From NCBI GenBank assembly GCA_021811405.1, contig JAJZOZ010000007.1:1-36245 (forward strand): 36,245 nucleotides of DNA. Direction: 5' to 3'. The position numbers were made by a program, and so were the translations under genes. Below, one piece after another: positions 16,244 to 22,705 of this stretch. Below the pieces are notes generated by a model. The model was not told the origin of the DNA. It worked only from the letters and a program-made list of their open reading frames with translations, and ran no database searches. The stretch's first letter is position 1, and every line of letters starts with the position of its first letter. Source of the DNA: a bacterium. Lineage in GTDB: Bacteria; Elusimicrobiota; Elusimicrobia; Elusimicrobiales; UBA9959.

Positions 16244-16947
16244 TGAACGCCTCCCCCTCGGGAATGTTCCTGTTCGACAAGCCGCGCGGCATCACGTCGC
16301 ACGACGCCGTCTACCTGCTGCGCCGCAAGCTCGGCGTCAAGCGCATAGGGCATACCGGCACCCTGGACCCCATGGCCACCGGCCTGCTGATCCTGCTGGT
16401 GGGCTCCGCCACCTCCGCGCAGGCCTCCCTGCAGGGATCTCACAAGACTTACTCCGGCACTATCTCCTTCGGCGCTGAAACTGATACCTGGGACGCGGAA
16501 GGCAAGACGGTGGCCGAGGCCCCTCCGCCGGCGCTTGACCCCGCCTCGCTGGAGAAGGCCGTCCAGGCATTCAGCGGCCGGATCGTACAGCAGGTCCCCC
16601 CTTTCTCCGCCGTCCGCATGAACGGGCAGCCTATGTACAAGCTCGCCCGCCGCAACCAGGCCATGCCGGAGGTGCGCAGGGAGGCCGAACTGCGCTGGCT
16701 CTCCTGGACCCCCCGTCCGCCGCAGCTGGATTTCGAGATCGAGTGCACCGGCGGGACGTACATCCGCTCAGTCGCCTGCGAGCTCGGGCGCTTCCTGGGC
16801 TCCCGGGCCCACCTGTCCGCCCTCAGGCGCACGGCCATAGGCGGCATCGGCGTCGGCGGCGCCGTCACGGCGGAGGCCCTGGCGGCGATGACCGCGGAGC
16901 AGGCGCTGGCCCGCCTGCTGCCGGTCGGGGAGCCGGCGGATGCCTGA
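16243..16947 (+). CDS. truB: tRNA pseudouridine(55) synthase TruB
   Basis: A 234-aa enzyme that makes pseudouridine 55 in the T-loop of tRNA. Motif II, GHTGTLDPMATGLLILLVG, contains the catalytic Asp. The KTYSGTISFGAETDTWDAEG and QQVPPFSAVRMNGQPMYKLAR segments are also conserved. ECTGGTYIRSVACELGRFLGS marks the end of the catalytic core. It is shorter than E. coli TruB (314 aa) and lacks an obvious C-terminal PUA domain, as in several other bacteria. It overlaps nrnA by one base and ribF by eight. Confidence 0.93.
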   Translation: MNASPSGMFLFDKPRGITSHDAVYLLRRKLGVKRIGHTGTLDPMATGLLILLVGSATSAQASLQGSHKTYSGTISFGAETDTWDAEGKTVAEAPPPALDPASLEKAVQAFSGRIVQQVPPFSAVRMNGQPMYKLARRNQAMPEVRREAELRWLSWTPRPPQLDFEIECTGGTYIRSVACELGRFLGSRAHLSALRRTAIGGIGVGGAVTAEALAAMTAEQALARLLPVGEPADA

Positions 16948-17830
16948 TTTCGTCGCGATCGGCAGCTTCGACGGCGTGCACCGCGGCCACCGCAGGATGA
17001 TACGCGCCGCCATGCGCGAGGCGCTGCGCGCCGGCATGCGCAGCCGCGTGGTCTACTTCCCGGTCCCCCCCAAGTTCTTCTTCTCCGGGGAGAGAGAGAA
17101 CTGCCTGATAACCCTACCGGAGGAACGCGAGCGGCTCATCGCCTCCCTGCGCCCGGACGTCGTGGAGCCTCTGCCTTTCACGCGAGAAGTCTCGCTGATG
17201 CCGGCGCGGGAGTTCTTCTCCGAGATGATCCTGGGCCGCTACCGGGCCGGCGGGCTGTGCGTGGGACCTGATTTCGCCGTAGGGCGAGGACGCGAGGGGC
17301 ACCTGAACTTCCTGAGGGAGGCCTGCGGGCGCGAAGGGGTAGCGCTGAGGAAGGTCCCGTTCTCCATGCGCGGCGGTCACCGCATTTCCTCCAGCCTGAT
17401 CCGGGCGCATCTGCGCGCCGGGGCCGTTGAGGAGGCCAACGTCTGCCTGGGCTGGGATTACAGCGTCTCCGGGCCGGTGATACGCGGGGCCGGGCTGGGG
17501 CGCAAACTGGGTTTCCCTACCGCCAACGTCGGCGCCGATCCGGCCAAGATCCTCCCGCCCGGCATCTTCGCCGCCACGGTCAAGGCGGCAGGCGGCGTTC
17601 ACCGGGCGGTGGTCAACGTCGGGCGCCGTCCCACCGTGGACACCCTCGGGTCCCGGGTGATACTGGAGGCCCACATACTGGATTTCTCGCGCTCGATATA
17701 CGGGCGCGCGATAGAGGTGACCTTCCTGAAGCACCTCCGCCCCGAGCGCCGCTTCGCCTCGAAAGAGTCGCTGATACGCCACATCAGGAGCGACATCGCC
17801 GCCGCCCGGCGGTTCTTTTCGCGCCGCTGA
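16940..17830 (+). CDS. ribF: Bifunctional riboflavin kinase / FAD synthetase
   Basis: A 296-aa RibF, which converts riboflavin to FMN and then FAD. The N-terminal FMN adenylyltransferase domain has GSFDGVHRGHRRMI (nucleotidyltransferase HxGH) and VGPDFAVGRGREG. RISSSLIRAHL ends that domain. The C-terminal riboflavin kinase domain has GAGLGRKLGFPTANVG and NVGRRPTV. The start ATG overlaps the truB stop (ATGCCTGA). It is the last gene of the translation operon and converges with the hydantoinase gene, with only 11 bp between them and no visible terminator. It supplies FAD, which the molybdenum hydroxylase also needs, but the link is only general. Confidence 0.94.
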   Translation: MPDFVAIGSFDGVHRGHRRMIRAAMREALRAGMRSRVVYFPVPPKFFFSGERENCLITLPEERERLIASLRPDVVEPLPFTREVSLMPAREFFSEMILGRYRAGGLCVGPDFAVGRGREGHLNFLREACGREGVALRKVPFSMRGGHRISSSLIRAHLRAGAVEEANVCLGWDYSVSGPVIRGAGLGRKLGFPTANVGADPAKILPPGIFAATVKAAGGVHRAVVNVGRRPTVDTLGSRVILEAHILDFSRSIYGRAIEVTFLKHLRPERRFASKESLIRHIRSDIAAARRFFSRR

Positions 17831-17841
17831 AGCGGCTTGCG

Positions 17842-19233
17842 TCAGATGAATTGCGGGTTTTCGCGGCGCAGGAAGCGCCCGCGGAAGGACTTCGGTTCGG
17901 CGAGTTCGCCGGCCTCGGCCGCTACCCTGCCCCGCAGCACGGTGTACTTAGGGAAGCCGTACAGCGGGCGGCCCTGCCAGGGAGAATAGTCCGTCCTGTG
18001 CTGCAGCCTTCTCCAGTCCGCCTTGACGGCGCAGCCCGGGTCTATCAGCGCCAGGTCGGCGTCGTAGCCGCGGCGGATGAAACCCTTGCCCTTCAGGCCC
18101 ATTATCCTGGCCGGGTTCTCGCAGAGCGCCCCGACCAGTCCCTGCAGCGAAAGCCTTCCAGCCTTGACCCCGTAGGTGTAGGCGGCCGCCAGCAGCGTCT
18201 GCGCGCCCGGCAGCCCCATCGGGAGCCTCCGTACGTCCCCGCCCCAGGCGTCCTTCTGCGCGCGGGAGAAGGTGCAGTTGTCGGTAGCGATCACCTGCAG
18301 GCTTCGCTTTTTCAGCGCCAGCCAGAGAGCCGCGTTGTCCGCGCGGGTCCGCACCGGCGGGCAGCAGGAATAAAGGTGCCCGTCGGGACGCGAGAAGACG
18401 CTCTCGTCGAGGGCGAGGTACTGGGGGCAGGTCTCGCCCATCACCCGCGCCCCGGCGGCGCGGGCGCCCGCCACTACGGCCGCCGAGCCCGCGGCGGAGA
18501 GATGGACGAAGTAGACCGGCGCGGCGGCGGCGGCGGCCAGGGCCGACACGCGGCTCACGGCTTGCGTCTCGGTGAAGTCGGGGCGGGTGAGCGGCAGGGC
18601 CTTGATGCCGGAGCCGGGCGGAACGAGGCGGGACAGGGCGTCTATCACGGGCCCGCTCTCGGCGTGCACGCAGACCAGGGCGCCCCGGGCGGAACTTTCG
18701 GCCAGCGCCTCCCCCAGGTCCGAGTCGTCGGACATCAGGCCCCGGGCGCCGTAGGCGGTGAACATCTTGAAAGTGGGCGCGCCGGCCGCTACGCAGGCGG
18801 AGATCTGCCTGCCCGGGGAGCCCAGCTTCCTCCAGCCGGTCAGCAGGCAGTGAAAGGAGTAGTCCGCATGGCAGCGGCCGGCCGCCTCCTTCATCCTGGC
18901 CCGCAGGCCGGCCAGCGGGCTTTCGCCGGGGGCCTGCCCGGTGTAATCGATAAAAGTGGTGACTCCGCCGCAGACGGCGGCGGCCGAGCCTGACGAGAAG
19001 TCGTCGGAGGTGTACCGCCGGGGCCCGAGCTTGAGCCTGAAATGCGCGTGCGCGTCGATTATGCCAGGCAGCACCAGGAGCCCCCGGGCGTCTATTATCC
19101 TGGCGGCGGGCGCGGCGGCGCGCGACGGGCTCCTGAGGTCCGCGATCCTGCCGTCCCGGATAAAAACGTCGCGGAGGGAAACTTTCCCTCCGCTTATCAC
19201 CCTGCCGCCGCGTATGACCAGGTCGAATTTCAT
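17842..19233 (-). CDS. Dihydropyrimidinase / D-hydantoinase family amidohydrolase
   Basis: A 463-aa cyclic amidohydrolase that opens cyclic ureides (dihydropyrimidines, hydantoins, allantoin) to N-carbamoyl acids. Metal ligands are all in place: His62 and His64 (DAHAHF), Lys156, the expected carboxylated lysine (FKMFTAYG), His190 (VHAES), His244 (FVHLS) and Asp318 (TDNCTF). TDNC replaces the more common SDHC; the Asp ligand is kept and the next position varies in the family. The ATG is four bases after the mini-protein stop, so the two genes are coupled. Its N-carbamoyl products are what amidases and FdrA-type carbamoyltransferases handle, so it may serve the operon at 1333-10364. Exact substrate unknown; allantoinase or phenylhydantoinase activity are alternatives. 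Confidence 0.85.
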   Translation of the reverse strand: MKFDLVIRGGRVISGGKVSLRDVFIRDGRIADLRSPSRAAAPAARIIDARGLLVLPGIIDAHAHFRLKLGPRRYTSDDFSSGSAAAVCGGVTTFIDYTGQAPGESPLAGLRARMKEAAGRCHADYSFHCLLTGWRKLGSPGRQISACVAAGAPTFKMFTAYGARGLMSDDSDLGEALAESSARGALVCVHAESGPVIDALSRLVPPGSGIKALPLTRPDFTETQAVSRVSALAAAAAAPVYFVHLSAAGSAAVVAGARAAGARVMGETCPQYLALDESVFSRPDGHLYSCCPPVRTRADNAALWLALKKRSLQVIATDNCTFSRAQKDAWGGDVRRLPMGLPGAQTLLAAAYTYGVKAGRLSLQGLVGALCENPARIMGLKGKGFIRRGYDADLALIDPGCAVKADWRRLQHRTDYSPWQGRPLYGFPKYTVLRGRVAAEAGELAEPKSFRGRFLRRENPQFI

Positions 19234-19237
19234 GGCG

Positions 19238-19462
19238 TCAGCCGCCGTGCGGCCGCTCCGGCCCGCGGCCGTAGTGCCCGCCGAAGATGAGCGTATAGGC
19301 GAGGAAGGTCGCGGAGATGAAAGAAAGTCCGCACATTACCATCCAGCCCCACAGCCTGGCGGGGTTGGGCTCGGTCTGGACAACGATGTAGGCCAGCAGG
19401 GCCAGGAAGCCGGCGGAGACGAGCCAGAAGAGCGCGAAAACGGCCCTGATGATGTTTGCCAT
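19238..19462 (-). CDS. Small two-TM membrane protein of unknown function
   Basis: A 74-aa protein with two predicted membrane helices, about residues 5-27 (IRAVFALFWLVSAGFLALLAYI) and 38-61 (WGWMVMCGLSFISATFLAYTLIF), and a short His/Gly/Pro-rich polar tail. The ATG at 19462 lies 7 nt downstream of a strong -10 hexamer and has no ribosome-binding site, so it is probably translated from a leaderless mRNA. The next gene, the hydantoinase, starts 4 nt after its stop. I recognise no family. Coding status rests on the promoter, the clean two-helix pattern and the tight spacing. Upstream in-frame sequence falls inside the aspartokinase gene and is not expected to be translated. Confidence 0.7.
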   Translation of the reverse strand: MANIIRAVFALFWLVSAGFLALLAYIVVQTEPNPARLWGWMVMCGLSFISATFLAYTLIFGGHYGRGPERPHGG

Positions 19463-19469
19463 AAGTTGA

Positions 19470-19498
19470 ATTCTAAGATTTAAACCTTGCCAAGTCAA
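19470..19498 (-). promoter_or_regulatory. Near-consensus sigma-70 promoter giving a leaderless mRNA
   Basis: On the minus strand, TTGACT (19498-19493) is followed by a 17-nt spacer and TAGAAT (19475-19470). Only 7 nt separate the -10 from the ATG at 19462, so the transcript should begin at or next to the A of the start codon. The aspartokinase stop codon TGA (19497-19495) is part of the -35 hexamer. The promoter would drive the mini-protein and hydantoinase genes. Confidence 0.75.
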
Positions 19499-20466
19499 CC
19501 TCGTCCGCCAGGGAAGAAAAGACGGTGCAGGGCCCGCACCGAGCCCTCCGCGGAAGCCGCCGGCACCGAAACGGTGATCTCCGCGCCGGAAGCCGAGCAT
19601 GCCCTCGCGGCGGGGCCCGCGGCCTCGAGGGCCGCGGCGGCGTGGGACCGGCCGAGCCCGGCGCCGACCAGGCCTATCCTGGCGCGGCGGCCGTCCTTGA
19701 CGAGCGAAAGGCACGAGACGCCCGGCCCGCCGCCCCTGGCCGTCACGAGCGTGCCAGGCTCGTCGTGAAAGGCAGAACGCAGATGGAGCGGTATAGAATG
19801 GCGGGCCGCGTAGGCAACGGCGCGCAGCTGGCGCACTTCGGTGCCGAGCCGGGCAAGGGACAGGACCTCGCCGTAGGAGATGCGGGCTATGCGGCGGGCC
19901 TCCGGAACTATGGCCGGGTGGGCCGTGTAGATCCCCTTCACGTCGGTGCGGAATTCGCAGACCGCGGCGCTCAGCGCCCTGGCCAGCACCACGGCGGTGA
20001 GGTCGGAACCGCCGCGCCCGAGCGTGGTGATGTCGCCGCGCTTATCGGAGCCCTGGAAGCCGGCTACCACGGGTATATTCCCGGCCCGTATCTCCCGGCG
20101 CAATCTGGCCGTATCCACGGAGAGCACGGCGGCGGAGGAAAAGCCGGAGTCGGTACGTATGCCTGCCTGCCGGCCGGTGAGGGAGACGGCCCTGCCTCCC
20201 AGGTCGGCCGCGGCCGCGGCCAGCAGCGCGGCGCTTATCTGCTCTCCCGCGGCCATCAGAGCGTCGGCTTCCCGCAGCGGGGTGCTGTCCCCCCCGCACA
20301 GCCTGGCCAGCGACAGCAGGTCGTCGGTGGAGTCGGCGGGGGCGGAGACTACGGCGACCGGGAAGCGGGAGGGGCTCCTGGCCGCCAGCACGGCGGCCGC
20401 GGCGCGCCGGATCTTATCGGGGTCGGCCAGGGAACTGCCGCCGAACTTGATCACTATCGTCTTCAT
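19495..20466 (-). CDS. Aspartate kinase with a shortened regulatory region
   Basis: A 323-aa amino-acid-kinase protein, the first step of lysine/threonine/methionine synthesis (aspartate to aspartyl phosphate). The kinase domain has KFGGSSLADPDKI at the start, VVSAPADSTDDLL, the GFQGSDKRGDITTLGRGGSDLTAV block that binds aspartate and ATP, and CEFRTDVKGIYTAHP. Typical enzymes have about 400 residues and two ACT domains. Here, after the kinase domain (GTLVTAR), only about 75 residues remain, resembling the second ACT domain (RIGLVGAGLGRSHAAAALEAAG... ITVSVPAASAEGSVRALHRLFF). The first ACT is missing, so feedback control by lysine or threonine is probably altered or absent. It lies 45 nt after the ATPase gene. 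Confidence 0.85.
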   Translation of the reverse strand: MKTIVIKFGGSSLADPDKIRRAAAAVLAARSPSRFPVAVVSAPADSTDDLLSLARLCGGDSTPLREADALMAAGEQISAALLAAAAADLGGRAVSLTGRQAGIRTDSGFSSAAVLSVDTARLRREIRAGNIPVVAGFQGSDKRGDITTLGRGGSDLTAVVLARALSAAVCEFRTDVKGIYTAHPAIVPEARRIARISYGEVLSLARLGTEVRQLRAVAYAARHSIPLHLRSAFHDEPGTLVTARGGGPGVSCLSLVKDGRRARIGLVGAGLGRSHAAAALEAAGPAARACSASGAEITVSVPAASAEGSVRALHRLFFPGGRG

Positions 20467-20511
20467 CGGTATGGCTGGTGGGCCTGGGGCCCCGGCCTGA
20501 CGCCGGAGGCT

Positions 20512-21855
20512 TCAGACCATGGTGGCGGTGACGCGGATGATCTCCGAGAGCGTCGTGACGCCGGAGCGGGCCTTCAGTATGCCGTCCATCAGCAGCGTGC
20601 GCATCTTGCCGGACTTGATGGCCGCGCGCTTGATGGTGTCGGTGGGGGCGTGGTCGAGGATGTGCTTGCGGATCTCCTCGTTCATCAGCATCAGTTCGAA
20701 GATGCCGGTGCGGCCCATGTAGCCGGTGTTGCGGCACTCGGGGCAGCCCTTCTCCACCTTGTAGCTGGCGCCCGGCTTGAGGATGAGCTCCTTCACTATC
20801 CGGCCCTCCTCGGGGTCCATGTTCTTGATGAACTCGTTGACCACCGGCTCCGAGGGAGGGGCCGCGTTCTGCGAGCACTTGGAGCAGACCTTGCGCACCA
20901 GGCGCTGGCTCATGGCCCCGAGCATCGACGAGCCTATCAGGAACGGCGGGACGCCCATCTCGAAGAGCCGCTCGATGATGCTGGGAGAGCTGATGGTGTG
21001 GATGGTGGTGAACAGCAGGTGCCCGGTCAGGGCGGCGCGCAGGCTGATCTCCGCGGTGTCGAAATCGCGGATCTCGCCCACCATGATGACGTCGGGGTCC
21101 TGGCGCAGGATCGTGCGCAGGCCTTCGGTCCACGTGAAGCCGGTCTTGGCGCTTATCTGGGCCTGGTTTATCCCCTCGAGGCGGTACTCCACCGGGTCCT
21201 CGAGCGTGATGATGTTGATCATCGGCGTGTTGATGTTCTTCAGCATCGCGTAGAGCGAGGTGGTCTTGCCGCTGCCGGTGGAGCCGGTGATGAAGAAGAT
21301 GCCGTAGGGGTTGCGGATGAGCTTCTTTATCAGCGTCAGCGCGTCCTGGTCCAGGCCTATCTGGTCCAGGTCGAGGCCCAGCTGCTGGCGGTCCAGCACG
21401 CGCAGCACCAGCTTCTCGCCGTTGACGGTCGGGAACGAGGAGACGCGTACCTGGATGGCCCGGCCGGAGAGCATCTTCTGGAAGCGGCCCTCCTCGTTGC
21501 GGAAAGAAGTGGGCGGTTCCGGGTCGAAGCCGGCCAGGACCCGGATGCGCTGCGTGAGAGGGATGTCCGCGTTCTTGGGCGAGCTGAGCATGTCCTGGAG
21601 TATCCCGTCCACGCGGAAGCGTACCCTCAGGTTGGGGCCCTGCGACTCTATATGGACGTCGCTGGCGCGCTCCTTTACGGCGTGCTCCAGTATCAGGTCG
21701 CTCAGTTTGATGGCTAGGTCAATGGCCGGGGCGCGTCCCTTGGCCTTCACCAGTTCGTTGTAGCCGTCCTCCAGCGTGCCGGAGACGTCTATCTGCGGCT
21801 GCTGCTGCCCGGGCTGAGGCGCTTCGCCGTCCTGCTTGTTTCCCCAGAATGCCAT
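20512..21855 (-). CDS. Type IV pilus / type II secretion assembly ATPase (PilB/GspE family)
   Basis: A 447-aa hexameric ATPase that powers pilin or pseudopilin assembly from the cytoplasmic face. The N2-type domain (about 45-155) includes ASDVHIE and RFRVDG. Walker A is GSTGSGKTTS (191-200), the Asp box is ITLEDPVEYRLEGINQ, Walker B is VGEIRDFDTAE (259-269), and the His box is TTIHT. A four-cysteine zinc motif (C324, C327, C371, C374) marks it as PilB/GspE rather than PilT. The N1 domain found in full-length PilB (about 560 aa) is missing; only a Gln/Pro-rich leader precedes N2. AGGAGA lies upstream of the ATG. No other pilus gene is in the window. Confidence 0.9.
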   Translation of the reverse strand: MAFWGNKQDGEAPQPGQQQPQIDVSGTLEDGYNELVKAKGRAPAIDLAIKLSDLILEHAVKERASDVHIESQGPNLRVRFRVDGILQDMLSSPKNADIPLTQRIRVLAGFDPEPPTSFRNEEGRFQKMLSGRAIQVRVSSFPTVNGEKLVLRVLDRQQLGLDLDQIGLDQDALTLIKKLIRNPYGIFFITGSTGSGKTTSLYAMLKNINTPMINIITLEDPVEYRLEGINQAQISAKTGFTWTEGLRTILRQDPDVIMVGEIRDFDTAEISLRAALTGHLLFTTIHTISSPSIIERLFEMGVPPFLIGSSMLGAMSQRLVRKVCSKCSQNAAPPSEPVVNEFIKNMDPEEGRIVKELILKPGASYKVEKGCPECRNTGYMGRTGIFELMLMNEEIRKHILDHAPTDTIKRAAIKSGKMRTLLMDGILKARSGVTTLSEIIRVTATMV

Positions 21856-21895
21856 AGGAATCTCCTGCCGAGACCGCGCCGAAAGGCTTTACCTG

Positions 21896-21924
21896 ATTAT
21901 AAAACAATAGCTAGCGGTATTCAA
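21896..21924 (-). promoter_or_regulatory. Sigma-70 promoter for the pilus ATPase gene
   Basis: Minus strand: TTGAAT (21924-21919), a 17-nt spacer, then consensus TATAAT (21901-21896). The -35 hexamer lies inside the last codons of greA. The predicted start near 21889 gives a leader of about 35 nt that contains the AGGAGA ribosome site. Confidence 0.75.
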
Positions 21925-22381
21925 CATTGAGTATGGTCAGCGTCTTCGCCCCGCTGGGAAGCCTGACCGTCACGGTCTTGCCGGCCGCCGAGCCGAGCAG
22001 CCCCTGGGCCAGCGGGGAGCTGACGGAAATGCGGCCTTCGGAGGGATCGGCTTCGTCGGCGCTGGAAAGGGTGTAGACCAGGGTGGCCTTGGTGTTCTCG
22101 TCGCGCATGGTCACGGTGGCGCCCAGGCGGATCTCGTCCTTGTTGATGGCGAGGTTGTCTACGATCTTGGCGCTGCGCAGGCGCAGCTCCATCTCGGCTA
22201 TGCGGGTCAGCAGCTGGTTCTGCTTTTCCTTCCCGTAAATATAGCCGGCGTTCTCCTTCAGGTCGCCCTGCTCGCGGGCCTCGTTGACCTCTATGGTGAC
22301 CTCGTTCTTCTGGCGTTTGAGGTCCGCCAGCTCGGCCTGGAGCTTCTCGAAGCCTTCTTTGGTAAGGTAAACTTCAGACAT
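21911..22381 (-). CDS. greA: Transcript cleavage factor GreA
   Basis: A 156-aa GreA that rescues backtracked RNA polymerase by stimulating cleavage of the nascent RNA. The N-terminal coiled coil starts MSEVYLTKEGFEKLQAEL and carries the acidic tip GDLKENAGYIYGKEKQ, with the essential Asp and Glu. The C-terminal FKBP-like domain includes GATVTMRDENTKATLVYTL and ISVSSPLAQGLLGSAAGKTVTV. The ATG at 22381 is chosen because GGGGAGGAAC lies 6 nt upstream and homology starts there; a 30-residue upstream extension in the same frame is not conserved-looking. Confidence 0.95.
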   Translation of the reverse strand: MSEVYLTKEGFEKLQAELADLKRQKNEVTIEVNEAREQGDLKENAGYIYGKEKQNQLLTRIAEMELRLRSAKIVDNLAINKDEIRLGATVTMRDENTKATLVYTLSSADEADPSEGRISVSSPLAQGLLGSAAGKTVTVRLPSGAKTLTILNVEYR

Positions 22382-22579
22382 AATGATGTTCCTCCCCCCG
22401 GGCACGCTCACGGCTTGCAGTCTAAAACGCGGACCGGCGCGGCGGAACTTACCGGCCCGCGCCCGGTTCATCTGAAAGGCGTCCGGAGCTTGGAAAGCCC
22501 TCGCAGCCCCCTGATTCCTTGCCCCCGCGCCGCCGCCGGGGCACCCCCGGGGGCCTGCGGCCTTCGGGTTGTGGAAAAA

Positions 22580-22608
22580 AGTATATCAAAAACCCCCCCG
22601 AAAGACAA
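22580..22608 (-). promoter_or_regulatory. Sigma-70 promoter for greA
   Basis: Minus strand: TTGTCT (22608-22603), a 17-nt spacer and TATACT (22585-22580). The spacer carries a run of seven G residues, half of an inverted repeat whose other half is just upstream of the -35. Supercoil-driven cruciform formation or a bound protein could modulate it, but that is speculation. Confidence 0.65.
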
Positions 22609-22660
22609 ATCCGGGGGGCGGCCAGTTCCGGACGGTCCCTCCGCCGGGTCCGCTGGCCTT

Positions 22661-22689
22661 TTGCATCGGCGGCGCTAATTTGATAACTT
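22661..22689 (+). promoter_or_regulatory. Possible promoter for the CLC gene
   Basis: TTGCAT (22661-22666), a 17-nt spacer and TAACTT (22684-22689), directly followed by TATATA-like sequence. The ribosome site AGGAAG (22695-22700) lies close to the predicted start of transcription, so the exact start is uncertain. Confidence 0.4.
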
Positions 22690-22705
22690 ATATAGGAAGT
22701 CGCAG

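Larger units (their letters stand above)
22382..22705. other. Divergent intergenic region between greA and the CLC gene
   Basis: 324 bp with no credible gene. It holds the minus-strand greA promoter (22580-22608), a leader of about 190 nt for greA that can form several overlapping GC hairpins (for example CCCCCGGGGG at 22544-22553), a C7/G6 inverted repeat (22594-22600 with 22612-22618) that overlaps the greA promoter, and a probable plus-strand promoter for the CLC gene. Confidence 0.6.

Noticed and set aside
22593-22618. Minus-strand intrinsic terminator (GC hairpin followed by TTTTT)
   Set aside because: No minus-strand gene lies upstream to be terminated, and the T-run and following TATACT are better explained as part of the greA promoter at 22580-22608.
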